Below the pieces are notes generated by a model. It saw only the letters and a program-made list of their open reading frames with translations, searched no databases and was not told the DNA's origin. Shown here one piece after another: positions 9,276 to 16,734 of a DNA stretch of 64,000 nt (position 1 is the stretch's first letter; the number at the start of each line of letters is the position of its first letter). The position numbers were made by a program, and so were the translations under genes. Origin of the DNA: an uncultured Eubacteriales bacterium (GTDB lineage: Bacteria; Bacillota; Clostridia; Oscillospirales; Acutalibacteraceae). The DNA lies in contig CAJUDG010000004.1 in the NCBI GenBank assembly GCA_910584745.1, forward strand, positions 1 through 64,000, in the 5' to 3' direction.

Positions 9276-10013
9276 TCAGGTGGCAAGCCCGCCGTCCACT
9301 CTGATAGTCTCGCCGGTGATATAGTCCGACTCCGGCGAAGCCAAGAACAGCGCCACATTCGCCACGTCCTCCGGTGAGCCCATGCGCTTCATGGGCACCT
9401 GCACGAGAAGCGGGTTATCCTCCTTGATATTCTTGGTCATGTCGGTCTTGATAAAGCCAGGGGCTATACAGTTGCAGCAGACCCCCCGGCTGCCCAGCTC
9501 CTTGGCAACGGACTTGGACATGCCGATAAGCCCGGCCTTAGAGGCGGCATAGTTCACCTGCCCGGCGTTTCCCACAAGGCCGGCTATGGAGCTGATATTG
9601 ATTATCTTACCATAGCGCTTGCGCATAAAGTCCCTATAGCAGGCCCTTATCATGTGGAACGCGCCCTTAAGGTTTATGTCCAGCACCATGTCATAGTCCT
9701 CGTCCTTCATACCCACCATCAGGGTGTCCCGGGTGACCCCGGCGTTGTTCACCAGTATGTCTATCTGGCCCAGGTCCTTCTTCACCGCCGCCACGGTCTC
9801 GTTGACTGTAGCCTCGTCCCGCACGTCGCAGACATAGAGCTTCACCCTGCGGCCCAGGGCCTCGATCTCCCCCTGGGTCTCCTGGGCGGGCTCGCCGGGC
9901 CCCACATAGGCGATGGCGATATCCGCGCCGTTCTCCGCCAGCTTAAGCGCTATGGCCTTTCCCAGCCCCTGAGAGCCGCCGGTCACAAGCGCCACCTTTC
10001 CTTCCAGCTTCAT
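9276..10013 (-). CDS. fabG: 3-oxoacyl-ACP reductase
   Basis: 245 residues. NADPH-dependent short-chain dehydrogenase that reduces 3-ketoacyl-ACP. It has the Rossmann motif VTGGSQGLGKAIA at the N-terminus, NNAG (about 87-90), a catalytic Ser and the YAASKAG motif (Tyr-x3-Lys), and ends IRVDGGLAT as FabG proteins do. The frame stays open further upstream into fabD, but AAAAGGAGG eight bases before the ATG at 10013 fixes the start at MKLEGKVALVTGG. Confidence 0.95.
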   Translation of the reverse strand: MKLEGKVALVTGGSQGLGKAIALKLAENGADIAIAYVGPGEPAQETQGEIEALGRRVKLYVCDVRDEATVNETVAAVKKDLGQIDILVNNAGVTRDTLMVGMKDEDYDMVLDINLKGAFHMIRACYRDFMRKRYGKIINISSIAGLVGNAGQVNYAASKAGLIGMSKSVAKELGSRGVCCNCIAPGFIKTDMTKNIKEDNPLLVQVPMKRMGSPEDVANVALFLASPESDYITGETIRVDGGLAT

Positions 10014-10036
10014 CCAAAAAGCCTCCTTTTGCACTA

Positions 10037-10951
10037 TTACATAAGCCCGCTCAAAGCGGCGTCCAATGTCTCCCCGTCCTGCACCTGGAAGACCCTCGCG
10101 GTCTTCACCGTCTTCTTTATGAGCCCGCAGAGAGTCTTCCCCGGACCGCACTCCAAAAATGTGTCCACGCCCTCCGCGGCCAGCGTCTCAATGGTCTCCT
10201 GCCAGCGCACCGGGCTCTTTACCTGGCTTACCAGCAGCTCCCTTGCCGAAGCGGCGGTATAGGGCCCAGCGTTCAGATTGGCGTACAGCGGAATACGGGG
10301 CTCGGCCATCTCTACCCCGGACAGGTATCCCGCAAGCTCCCCGGCGGCGCTCTCCATAAACGGCGAGTGGAACCCCCCGCTCACCGCCAGCGGCGCGGCC
10401 CGGCCGCCCTCGGCCTTTACCAGCTCCTGGAACTCCTTAAGATCCCCGGGCTCCCCGGCCACCACCAGCTGCCCCGGGCAGTTGTAGTTTACCGGCCAGA
10501 CCTTCGAGAACCTTCCGCAGAGCTCCTCCACCTTCTCATTGGGCAGCTTCAAAACCGCCGCCATGCTGCCGGGATTCTCCTCTGCGGCCTTCTGCATAGC
10601 CTCTGCCCTTTTACACACAAACTCAAAGCCCGACTCGTCCGTAAATATCCCCGCGAACGCCGCCGCGGCAACCTCGCCCAGGGAAAATCCGGCGATATAG
10701 TCCGCCCGCACGCCCTTTTCCTCCAGGGCCCGGGCCGCGGCCAAGTCTACACAATATAAGCAGGGCTGAGTGTTCTTCGTAACGGAGAGCTCCTCCGCCG
10801 TGCCGGAAAAGCACTGTTTTGAGGTTCCCGGCCTCAGTCTGTCCGCCACATCAAAAACAGCCTTAGCGGCGGGGCTCACCTCACATAGGGACTGTCCCAT
10901 CCCCGGGTACTGGGCCCCCTGGCCCGAGAAGACGAACGCTATCTTACCCAT
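10037..10951 (-). CDS. fabD: malonyl-CoA:ACP transacylase
   Basis: 304 residues. Loads malonyl groups onto acyl carrier protein. The N-terminal FVFSGQGAQYPGMGQ, the nucleophile motif GFSLGEVAA (Ser near 90) and the later GGFHSPFM with the catalytic His are all visible. The first 13 bases overlap the end of fabK, and the ATG follows a G-rich ribosome-binding site inside fabK. Length is normal for the family. Confidence 0.95.
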   Translation of the reverse strand: MGKIAFVFSGQGAQYPGMGQSLCEVSPAAKAVFDVADRLRPGTSKQCFSGTAEELSVTKNTQPCLYCVDLAAARALEEKGVRADYIAGFSLGEVAAAAFAGIFTDESGFEFVCKRAEAMQKAAEENPGSMAAVLKLPNEKVEELCGRFSKVWPVNYNCPGQLVVAGEPGDLKEFQELVKAEGGRAAPLAVSGGFHSPFMESAAGELAGYLSGVEMAEPRIPLYANLNAGPYTAASARELLVSQVKSPVRWQETIETLAAEGVDTFLECGPGKTLCGLIKKTVKTARVFQVQDGETLDAALSGLM

Positions 10952-11883
10952 TTCGCCGCCCCCCTCAGCACTTCCTCCGCTTCCGTGAACATCTCGGAGA
11001 TGATTTCGGCGGCGGGCTGCTCCTTATTCACCATCCCGGCTATCTGTCCGGCCAAAAAGTCCCCGGTCTTCTCGTCGCCCTCCACGGCCGCCCGGTACAG
11101 GGCGCCGCGGCCCAGGGCCTCCAGCTCCTCGTCGGAGATCTGACTATACTCGGCCTTAAGGAAATCCTTTGCAAACTGGTTCTTTATCTGCCGCACCGGG
11201 TGCCCCAGCCGCTTGCCGGTGACCATAGTGGCGATATCGTTTGCTTTCAGCACCTTTTTCTTATAGTTCGGGTGCACCCCGCACTCGTTTGCCACCAAAA
11301 ATCTCGTGCCCACCTGAACGCCCACCGCGCCCAGCTGGAAAGCGGCGGCTATACCCCTTCCGTCGGCTATGCCTCCCGCCGCCAGCACCGGCAGGTCCGT
11401 GGCGTCGCAGACCTGGGGCACCAGCACCATGGTGGTCAGATCCCCCACATGCCCGCCGGACTCGCCGCCCTCGGCTATTATAGCGGAGGCCCCGGCCTTA
11501 GTCACCAGCTTCGCCATGGCTACAGAGGCCACCACGGGCACAACCTTGACCCCTGCCTCAAGCCACATGGGCATATACTTCGAGGGGTTCCCCGCGCCGG
11601 TGGTCACAACGGCCACCCGCTCCTTTGCCGCCAGCTCCGCCACCTCGGCGGCGAAGGGCGACATCAGCATGATGTTCACGCCAAAGGGCTTATCGGTCAG
11701 GGACCGGGCAAGGTCTATCTGCTCCTTAAGATACTGTGCGTTGGCGTTCATGGCCGAGATTATCCCCAGCCCGCCGCCGTTAGAGACGGCCGCCGCCAGC
11801 TTACCGTCGGATATCCAGGCCATGCCCCCCTGGAAGATGGGGTACTCTATCCCCAAAAGCTCGCATAACGGAGTTCTTATCAT
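10939..11883 (-). CDS. fabK: enoyl-ACP reductase II (FMN-dependent)
   Basis: 314 residues. Flavoprotein of the nitronate monooxygenase/FabK fold that carries out the last reduction of the elongation cycle, replacing FabI. The family N-terminus is clear (CELLGIEYPIFQGGMAWIS), followed by VVTTGAGNP, AEGGESGGHVG and the phosphate-binding GGIADGRGIAAA. It lies between fabH and fabD with no acpP gene on either side, whereas in many Firmicutes acpP precedes fabK. GGGAGG lies 11 bases before the ATG. Confidence 0.94.
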   Translation of the reverse strand: MIRTPLCELLGIEYPIFQGGMAWISDGKLAAAVSNGGGLGIISAMNANAQYLKEQIDLARSLTDKPFGVNIMLMSPFAAEVAELAAKERVAVVTTGAGNPSKYMPMWLEAGVKVVPVVASVAMAKLVTKAGASAIIAEGGESGGHVGDLTTMVLVPQVCDATDLPVLAAGGIADGRGIAAAFQLGAVGVQVGTRFLVANECGVHPNYKKKVLKANDIATMVTGKRLGHPVRQIKNQFAKDFLKAEYSQISDEELEALGRGALYRAAVEGDEKTGDFLAGQIAGMVNKEQPAAEIISEMFTEAEEVLRGAAKWVR

Positions 11884-11910
11884 AGATCTATATTCCTCCC
11901 GAAAAAGAAT

Positions 11911-12867
11911 TTACCACTTTATAACGCAGGCCGCGCTGGAAAGCCCGCCGCCGAAGGCTGCCATCACCACATAGTCCCCGGGCTCTATCCGCCCCGAGCG
12001 CACGGCCTTATCCAGCAGTATGGGCTCGCTGGCCGAGGAGGTGTTGCCCACCTCCTGGATGTTCACCAAAAACTTCTCCGCAGCTATCTCCGGCAGCCTT
12101 CTCGCCGCCTCGTTTATTATCCTGAGATTGGCCTGATGGGGTATCACCACACTGACCTGCTCCCCGGAAATGCCCGCCTGCTCCATGACGGAGCGGATAT
12201 CGTTCACCATGGACGTGACCGCGAACTTATAGGTCTCCTGTCCCTTCATAAACACGCAGTTTTTCCTCTGCTCAATCTGATAGAAGGGGGAATTGCCCCA
12301 GCCGGTGGGTATCTCTATCACGTCGTTCCCCCCCTGGGTATGCAGCTCAGATGCCAGATAGCTCTCGCCCTGCCCCAGCACCGCCGCCCCGGCTCCGTCC
12401 CCGAATATGCAGCAGGTAGAGCGGTCCGTCCAGTCGATAAGCCCGCTCATGCGCTCGCTGCTTACAACCAGCGCCTTCTTCACCGTGCCCCTTGCGAAAA
12501 AGCCCGAGGCTATCTCCAGCCCAAAGAGGAACCCCGGGCAGGCGGCGTTGATATCAAAAGCCGGGCATTTCGCCCCAAGCCGGTTCTGCACCATGCTGGC
12601 CATGCCGGGGGAGATGCTGTCCGCGCTGACGGAGGTGCCGATGATAAGGTCCAGCTCCTCCGGGCTTACCCCGGCGGCCTCCAGCGCCCGCTCGGCGGCC
12701 TTGGCCGCCATGTCCGTATTGCTCTCGGTGGTGCAGACATGCCGCTCCTTAACGCCCACGCGCTTAGTTATCCACTCGTCCGAGGTGTCCACCATCCGGG
12801 ACAGGTCCTCGTTGGTTATGACCTTTTCCGGCAGAAAGCTGCCCGTTCCAAGTATCTGAAAGCTCAT
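11911..12867 (-). CDS. fabH: beta-ketoacyl-ACP synthase III
   Basis: 318 residues. Starts fatty-acid synthesis by condensing an acyl-CoA primer with malonyl-ACP. The Cys-His-Asn triad is visible in DINAACPGFLFGLE (Cys near 112), VIPHQANLRI and VGNTSSAS. First gene of the FAS operon, 28 bases before fabK. The leader of about 50 bases contains GAGAGGAG before the ATG. A consensus sigma-A promoter lies directly upstream. Confidence 0.95.
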   Translation of the reverse strand: MSFQILGTGSFLPEKVITNEDLSRMVDTSDEWITKRVGVKERHVCTTESNTDMAAKAAERALEAAGVSPEELDLIIGTSVSADSISPGMASMVQNRLGAKCPAFDINAACPGFLFGLEIASGFFARGTVKKALVVSSERMSGLIDWTDRSTCCIFGDGAGAAVLGQGESYLASELHTQGGNDVIEIPTGWGNSPFYQIEQRKNCVFMKGQETYKFAVTSMVNDIRSVMEQAGISGEQVSVVIPHQANLRIINEAARRLPEIAAEKFLVNIQEVGNTSSASEPILLDKAVRSGRIEPGDYVVMAAFGGGLSSAACVIKW

Positions 12868-12927
12868 GATCCATTAGCTCCTCTCTTTGGCGTCCGGGGC
12901 TCATGCTCCCGGGCCCGCAACTCTCTT

Positions 12928-12956
12928 ATTATAAAGGATTTCCCATGTTTTGTCAA
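12928..12956 (-). promoter_or_regulatory. consensus sigma-A promoter of the FAS operon
   Basis: Perfect TTGACA (12951-12956), 17-base spacer and perfect TATAAT (12928-12933) on the minus strand. The -35 box overlaps the TGA stop of the upstream gene. No FapR- or FabT-like dyad was recognised around it, so strong basal transcription is expected. Confidence 0.9.
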
Positions 12957-13498
12957 TGAGGGCGGGCCCTGGGGCGGGAAGCTATTTTGGCTATTCTCAT
13001 GCGGTTATACCGCTGTATGACCGCAAATGACATATCAAAGGCCGCCCCCAGCACAGAGGTCACAAAAAACACCCAGAATGACCCGAACCAAAGGGAGGCC
13101 CCAAGGGGGATAAAGCTCAAAAGGGCGCTTACCTCATGCACCCGCTCGGAGCAGCACATATTGACCGCGATCTCCTCCCAGCCGTGCAGCCGGGGGGAGA
13201 AGGCCTCGGGGCTGTAGGTGGGCATCTTACCCTTCCATTCCCTCACTCTTAAGGCCCTAAATACCTTCCGCTCCCAGGGCCGCACCCTGTACCAGCCCCT
13301 GGCATAGTCCGGGCGCATAAAAGCCGGGCTGCCCAGGGCCGTGCCCACAAGCAGCCGCATAAGAAAATGGTACGCCATAGTGCCCAGTGTTATAGCAAGG
13401 GACAGCAGAAAGCCGATGGGAAAGACCCGGTACAGCACCGCTGCCAGTATCGCGCCCAAAAGAATTAAAACCGTCGTCAGCTTCGTCGCCTTAGGCAT
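12953..13498 (-). CDS. CrtO-like integral membrane protein (acyltransferase family?)
   Basis: 181 residues with two hydrophobic N-terminal segments (about 7-48) and a hydrophobic pair near 123-160. The motifs WYRVRPWERKVFRALRV, WKGKMPTY, CSERVHEVSAL and QRYNRMRI resemble the small membrane family annotated as glycosyl-4,4'-diaponeurosporenoate acyltransferase (CrtO). The other carotenoid genes are absent here, so the real substrate is unknown. The start overlaps the end of the upstream GNAT frame by eight bases, and the stop codon lies inside the -35 box of the FAS promoter. Membrane location is firm; family assignment is from memory of the motif pattern. Confidence 0.6.
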   Translation of the reverse strand: MPKATKLTTVLILLGAILAAVLYRVFPIGFLLSLAITLGTMAYHFLMRLLVGTALGSPAFMRPDYARGWYRVRPWERKVFRALRVREWKGKMPTYSPEAFSPRLHGWEEIAVNMCCSERVHEVSALLSFIPLGASLWFGSFWVFFVTSVLGAAFDMSFAVIQRYNRMRIAKIASRPRARPH

Positions 13499-13928
13499 TA
13501 AACCATTTCACCTTCTGCACAAAATTCTTCGCATCCCTATACCCGGCCTTGCCATAGAAATGGGCGTGCATCTCGTCGTTGACCGAGCTCAGCTCTATCC
13601 CCGCTGCCCCAAGCTCCCGTACCCTTTTCTCCGTCTCCGCCAAGAGCGCCGAGCCCAGGCCCTTCCCCTGGCGCGTGCGCCCGATGACGATCTCCTCCAG
13701 TATAAAGGACATAAGGTCGTCATACTGCTTGAAATACCCCATGACAAAGCCCGCAGGGCCCTCCCCGTCCTCAAGTAGCAGCCCCCAGCCGCCGTCCATG
13801 CCCAGCACCTGGCGTATGCGCTTTCCAGCGGTTTCTTCCGTCCATTCGCCATCCTCGCAGGTATTATAATAGCCGATATAGAGGGGCAGGATCTTCTATA
13901 CATCCCCCAAACTCATTTCACTATACAT
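13491..13928 (-). pseudogene. GNAT acetyltransferase interrupted by one in-frame amber codon
   Basis: Reading from the ATG at 13928 (behind GGGAGGGG) gives MYSEMSLGDV, then TAG at 13896-13898, then an uninterrupted 134-codon frame beginning KILPLYIGYYNT and containing the GNAT acetyl-CoA loop RQGKGLGSALLAE and the HAHFYGKAGYRDAKNFV C-terminal motif. The residues just after the TAG continue a normal N-terminal GNAT helix, so the stop falls inside the domain where homologues have a sense codon (a GAG-to-TAG change would explain it). A shorter product could start at the GTG at 13808 but would lack the first strand and helix. It is either a recent pseudogene, a readthrough gene or a sequencing error. 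Confidence 0.7.
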
Positions 13929-13940
13929 AAAACCCCTCCC

Positions 13941-14408
13941 TTATGGCAGCTTCATCACGTTCAGCACGATCCCCTGCCCGGTAATGTCTATTATCCCATA
14001 TGTGGGCTCCCAGCCGCTGAGCCGTCCGGGGTTCATGATATAGAGCCCCTCCTCATAGTCCTCCCGGGGCTGATGGGTGTGTCCGAACAGCAGTATATCG
14101 GCCTTTCTCGAGCGGGCCTCGCTGATAATGGTATAGTCCCCGGACTTCACGCCGTAGTTATGGCCATGGGTATAAAATATCTTCTTCCCCTCGGCTGTAT
14201 ACTCCCCGCTCTCGGGCACGGAACTGCCCCAGTCGCAGTTGCCCCTGACCTGCAAAATGGTCTTATTGGGAAATGAAAACCTGACCCTCTCAACGTCGTC
14301 CCCGCCGTCGCCAAGGTGTATGACTATGTCGGCCTTAGGCTGGGCCAGTATTGCCCGCCGCAGGCTCGCGGAGTCTCCGTGGGTGTCTGATGTGACCAGA
14401 ATACGCAT
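13941..14408 (-). CDS. YfcE/MJ0936-type metallophosphoesterase
   Basis: 155 residues. Calcineurin-like phosphodiesterase of the YfcE family, with metal-binding motifs in order: SDTHGD, HLGDGGDD, RGNCDW, THGHNYG and LFGHTHQPRED. All expected Asp/His ligands are present. GAGAGG lies eight bases before the ATG. It is first in a short minus-strand set with the GNAT frame and the CrtO-like gene. The natural substrate is unknown; family members cleave model phosphodiesters. Confidence 0.88.
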   Translation of the reverse strand: MRILVTSDTHGDSASLRRAILAQPKADIVIHLGDGGDDVERVRFSFPNKTILQVRGNCDWGSSVPESGEYTAEGKKIFYTHGHNYGVKSGDYTIISEARSRKADILLFGHTHQPREDYEEGLYIMNPGRLSGWEPTYGIIDITGQGIVLNVMKLP

Positions 14409-14469
14409 TAAACTTACCTCTCAATCCAAAACTTATGAATCAGCCGCGCCCCGCCCGCATAGTATGGAT

Positions 14470-14505
14470 ATAGTTAACACAGCGGCGCAGCCGCGTGTTT
14501 ACTAT
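14470..14505. promoter_or_regulatory. extended imperfect palindrome between divergent genes
   Basis: Stem ATAGT + AACAC + GCGGC pairs with GCCGC + GTGTT + ACTAT: 15 bp with one T/T mismatch, one bulged A and a 3-base loop. It lies between the divergent phosphoesterase and the 84-residue gene. The right arm ACTAT can also pair with ATAGT at 14515-14519 beside the ribosome-binding site. It could be an operator or a folded leader. No clear promoter was identified in the 128-base gap. Confidence 0.5.
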
Positions 14506-14536
14506 TGAAGCCATATAGTAAGGGAGGGCTTTTAAA

Positions 14537-14791
14537 GTGAATGAAAACAATATGGACAACGACAGGCTCGAGTCCCTGCTGAAGATAACCGCCCAGCGCC
14601 TGGGCTCGACCCCGGAGGAGCTCAAGCGGGCCGCCCAAAACGGCACGCTCTCAAAGCTCCTTGGAAATGCTGCGGAAGGGGACAGCGCCGCCATGCAGAA
14701 GGTGCTGTCCGACCCCCAGGCGGCGAAAAAGCTGCTGGCGACGCCCCAGGCACAGAAGCTTCTGCAGATGCTCCAGGGCGGCAAAGAATAA
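14537..14791 (+). CDS. small helical protein of unknown function
   Basis: 84 residues, GTG start eight bases after GGGAGGG. Predicted all-helical, soluble and charged at the N-terminus (MNENNMDNDRLESLLKI), with short repeats around LLGNAAEGDS, VLSDPQAAKKLLATPQA and KLLQMLQGG. No catalytic motif and no family recognised. It precedes two further unknown genes with gaps of 24 and 12 bases, probably one operon. The next protein also opens with a short helix holding LSNPESMKQL, which resembles LSDPQAAKKL here, so the two may be distantly related. Confidence 0.7.
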   Translation: MNENNMDNDRLESLLKITAQRLGSTPEELKRAAQNGTLSKLLGNAAEGDSAAMQKVLSDPQAAKKLLATPQAQKLLQMLQGGKE

Positions 14792-14815
14792 CCTGAAGGA
14801 AAGGGGGACCGGCAT

Positions 14816-15274
14816 ATGGACGGCCTGGAGCAGCAGCTCAGTCAGATATTATCAAACCCGGAAAGTATGAAGCAGCTACAGGGCATGATGAGTTCCCTGG
14901 GGCTTGGCGGGCAGAACGAAGGAGGCGCCCAGCCTCCCGCACCCCAGCCGGCAGCCCCTCCGGCGCCGGACCTGTCCGCGCTGGCCGGTATGCTGGGAGC
15001 CCTTGGGAATGCCGCCCCGGTCCAACAGCCCCAGTCCTCGGCCCTTATAGCGCCGGATGCCATAGGCATGGCGGCAAAGCTTGCCCCAATGCTCAGCCAA
15101 CTGAACCGGGAGGACGATTCCACCCGGCTGCTGATGGCCCTGCGTCCGCTGCTTCGGGAGGAGCGGCGCAGGAAGATAGACGAGGCGGTAAAGATATTGC
15201 AGCTCATGCGGCTTTTGCCCATGCTGCGGGACATGGGCGGCCTTGCGGGGCTGATGCCCGGGCTGGGCGGTTAA
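14816..15274 (+). CDS. Ala/Pro/Leu-rich helical protein of unknown function
   Basis: 152 residues. The N-terminal helix (LEQQLSQILSNPESMKQLQGM) is followed by a Pro/Ala-rich linker (about 40-60), a second helical part (LAGMLGALGN, MAAKLAPMLSQLNRED), a basic segment (RPLLREERRRKIDEAVKI) and a Met/Leu/Gly-rich tail (LMRLLPMLRDMGGLAGLMPGL). No signal peptide. GGGGG at the upstream gap serves as ribosome-binding site. Not assigned to a family. Gene order and shared composition suggest that the three proteins of this operon act together, perhaps as small amphipathic or membrane-associated components. Confidence 0.7.
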   Translation: MDGLEQQLSQILSNPESMKQLQGMMSSLGLGGQNEGGAQPPAPQPAAPPAPDLSALAGMLGALGNAAPVQQPQSSALIAPDAIGMAAKLAPMLSQLNREDDSTRLLMALRPLLREERRRKIDEAVKILQLMRLLPMLRDMGGLAGLMPGLGG

Positions 15275-15286
15275 GGGGGTGCTCTG

Positions 15287-15604
15287 ATGCCAGAGATGGA
15301 TATGCGGCGTATGCAGGAGGAGGCCGCCCGCAGGGCCCGGGAGATGCAGTCCAGGGCACGGCCGGGCCGCCAGCGCCCCTCAAGCCAGCCCCCGGAGGAG
15401 CCCCCGGCCCCCACGCCGCCTCCCCCGCCGGAGCAGCCCGCCGCAAAGCCCGCCCAGGCGGCTTTGCAGCAGGCCCCCCAGAGCCTGCTTGAGGAGCTCT
15501 TTAAGGACCGGGAGCGGACCATGCTGCTGGCGCTGCTGCTCATCCTTGGGGGCGAGGAGGGCAATAACGAGCTGATGTTCGCCCTATTGTTCCTGCTTAT
15601 GTGA
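15287..15604 (+). CDS. Pro-rich protein with hydrophobic C-terminal tail, unknown
   Basis: 105 residues. A charged N-terminal coiled segment (MRRMQEEAARRAREMQSRA) leads to a long Pro/Ala linker (about 28-62) and a strongly hydrophobic C-terminus made of two Leu-rich stretches split by GGEEGNNE (MLLALLLIL, then LMFALLFLLM). The tail could insert as a hairpin in the membrane or drive assembly. I recall similar LLLILL-GEEG-N-E tails in other clostridial hypothetical proteins but know no function. Last gene of the operon, followed by a strong hairpin. Confidence 0.7.
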   Translation: MPEMDMRRMQEEAARRAREMQSRARPGRQRPSSQPPEEPPAPTPPPPPEQPAAKPAQAALQQAPQSLLEELFKDRERTMLLALLLILGGEEGNNELMFALLFLLM

Positions 15605-15610
15605 AATTCT

Positions 15611-15638
15611 GAAAGGCGCCGCCCAGCGGGCGCCTTTC
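15611..15638. terminator. bidirectional hairpin terminator
   Basis: Perfect 10-bp stem GAAAGGCGCC/GGCGCCTTTC with an 8-base loop, lying between the convergent unknown operon and mnmA. T-rich sequence follows on the plus strand and AATTTCAC on the minus strand. Confidence 0.75.
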
Positions 15639-15639
15639 T

Positions 15640-16734
15640 CTATTTGCAGATGGTCCCGCCGCCTATGACGGTGTCCCCGTCGTACAGCACCACTGCCTGG
15701 CCCCGGGTCACGGCCCGCTGGGGCTTATCAAAGCGCACCTCCAACTCGTCGGGCCCGGTCTGCACCGCCGTGGCGGGCTGTTCTCTATGCCTATAGCGTA
15801 TCTTCGCCGTTACCCGCATCGGCTTTGGTATGCCGTCCACGGCGATAAGGTTCAGGTCCCGGGCCGTGAGCCTGTCCGAAAACAGCTCCCCTTCTTCCCC
15901 AAGTACCACCTGGTTCTTTTCCGGGTCTATGCCGCACACATACATTGGCTGGGGAAATGAGAGCCCAAGCCCCTTTCGCTGGCCCACGGTGTAGCGTATT
16001 ATGCCCCTATGCCTGCCGTATACCTGTCCCGACGTGCCCACAAAGTCCCCGGGCCGTGCCGGGGTATCTGTGTACCGCTCGATGAACCCGGCGTAGTCCC
16101 CGTCGGGCACGAAGCAGATATCCTGGCTCTCCCGGCGGCCGGCGTTAGTAAACCCGGCCTCCTCCGCAAGCCTGCGCGCCTGGGCCTTTGTAAGCCCCCC
16201 CAGGGGCAGCAGAAGCCGCGAGAGCTGATCCTGGGTCAGGTTATACAGGAAGTAGCTCTGGTCCTTATCCTCATCCAGCCCCTTCATCAAAAGCCAGCGC
16301 CCGCCGCCCGGATCGCGCTCCACTCTGGCGTAGTGGCCCGTAGCCACATGGGAGCAGCCTATCTCAGCCGCCCGGCGAAAGAGCTTGCCAAGCTTTACAT
16401 GCCTGTTGCAGCTGATACAGGGGTTGGGGGTCCCCCCCTCCTGATAGGCCCTTATAAAGGGCTCTATCACATCCCGCCGGAAGTCCTCGGAAAAGTTGAA
16501 CACATAAAAGGGCATATCAAGCCCCATAGCCACGCCCCTGGCGGTCTCGGCGCTCTCAAGGGAGCAGCAGGCCCTCTCCCCCCGAAAGTCCTCGGTGCCC
16601 TCCTCCGGGGAAAAGAGCTTCAAGAGCACCCCTATGCCCTCATACCCCTGCCGCTTTAGGAGTAGGGCCGCCACAGAGGAGTCCACCCCGCCGCTCATGG
16701 CCACCAGCACCCGGGAGCCGCTCTCCCCGCTCAT
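15640..16734 (-). CDS. mnmA: tRNA-specific 2-thiouridylase
   Basis: 364 residues. Makes the 2-thio group of s2U34 in tRNAs for Lys, Glu and Gln. The PP-loop MSGGVDSS is at the N-terminus. The first catalytic Cys is in NPCISCNRHVKLG and the second in SQDICFVPDGDY, and the GHYARV and VGQRKGLG motifs are typical. Start ATG overlaps the phosphohexomutase stop by four bases. No cysteine desulfurase gene is next to it. Length matches the family. Confidence 0.95.
   Translation of the reverse strand: MSGESGSRVLVAMSGGVDSSVAALLLKRQGYEGIGVLLKLFSPEEGTEDFRGERACCSLESAETARGVAMGLDMPFYVFNFSEDFRRDVIEPFIRAYQEGGTPNPCISCNRHVKLGKLFRRAAEIGCSHVATGHYARVERDPGGGRWLLMKGLDEDKDQSYFLYNLTQDQLSRLLLPLGGLTKAQARRLAEEAGFTNAGRRESQDICFVPDGDYAGFIERYTDTPARPGDFVGTSGQVYGRHRGIIRYTVGQRKGLGLSFPQPMYVCGIDPEKNQVVLGEEGELFSDRLTARDLNLIAVDGIPKPMRVTAKIRYRHREQPATAVQTGPDELEVRFDKPQRAVTRGQAVVLYDGDTVIGGGTICK

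Noticed and set aside
13595..13903. Separate 102-codon minus-strand gene overlapping the GNAT region
   Set aside because: It is in another frame than the GNAT motifs, has Arg/Ser-rich shadow composition and no ribosome-binding site; the broken GNAT frame explains the region.
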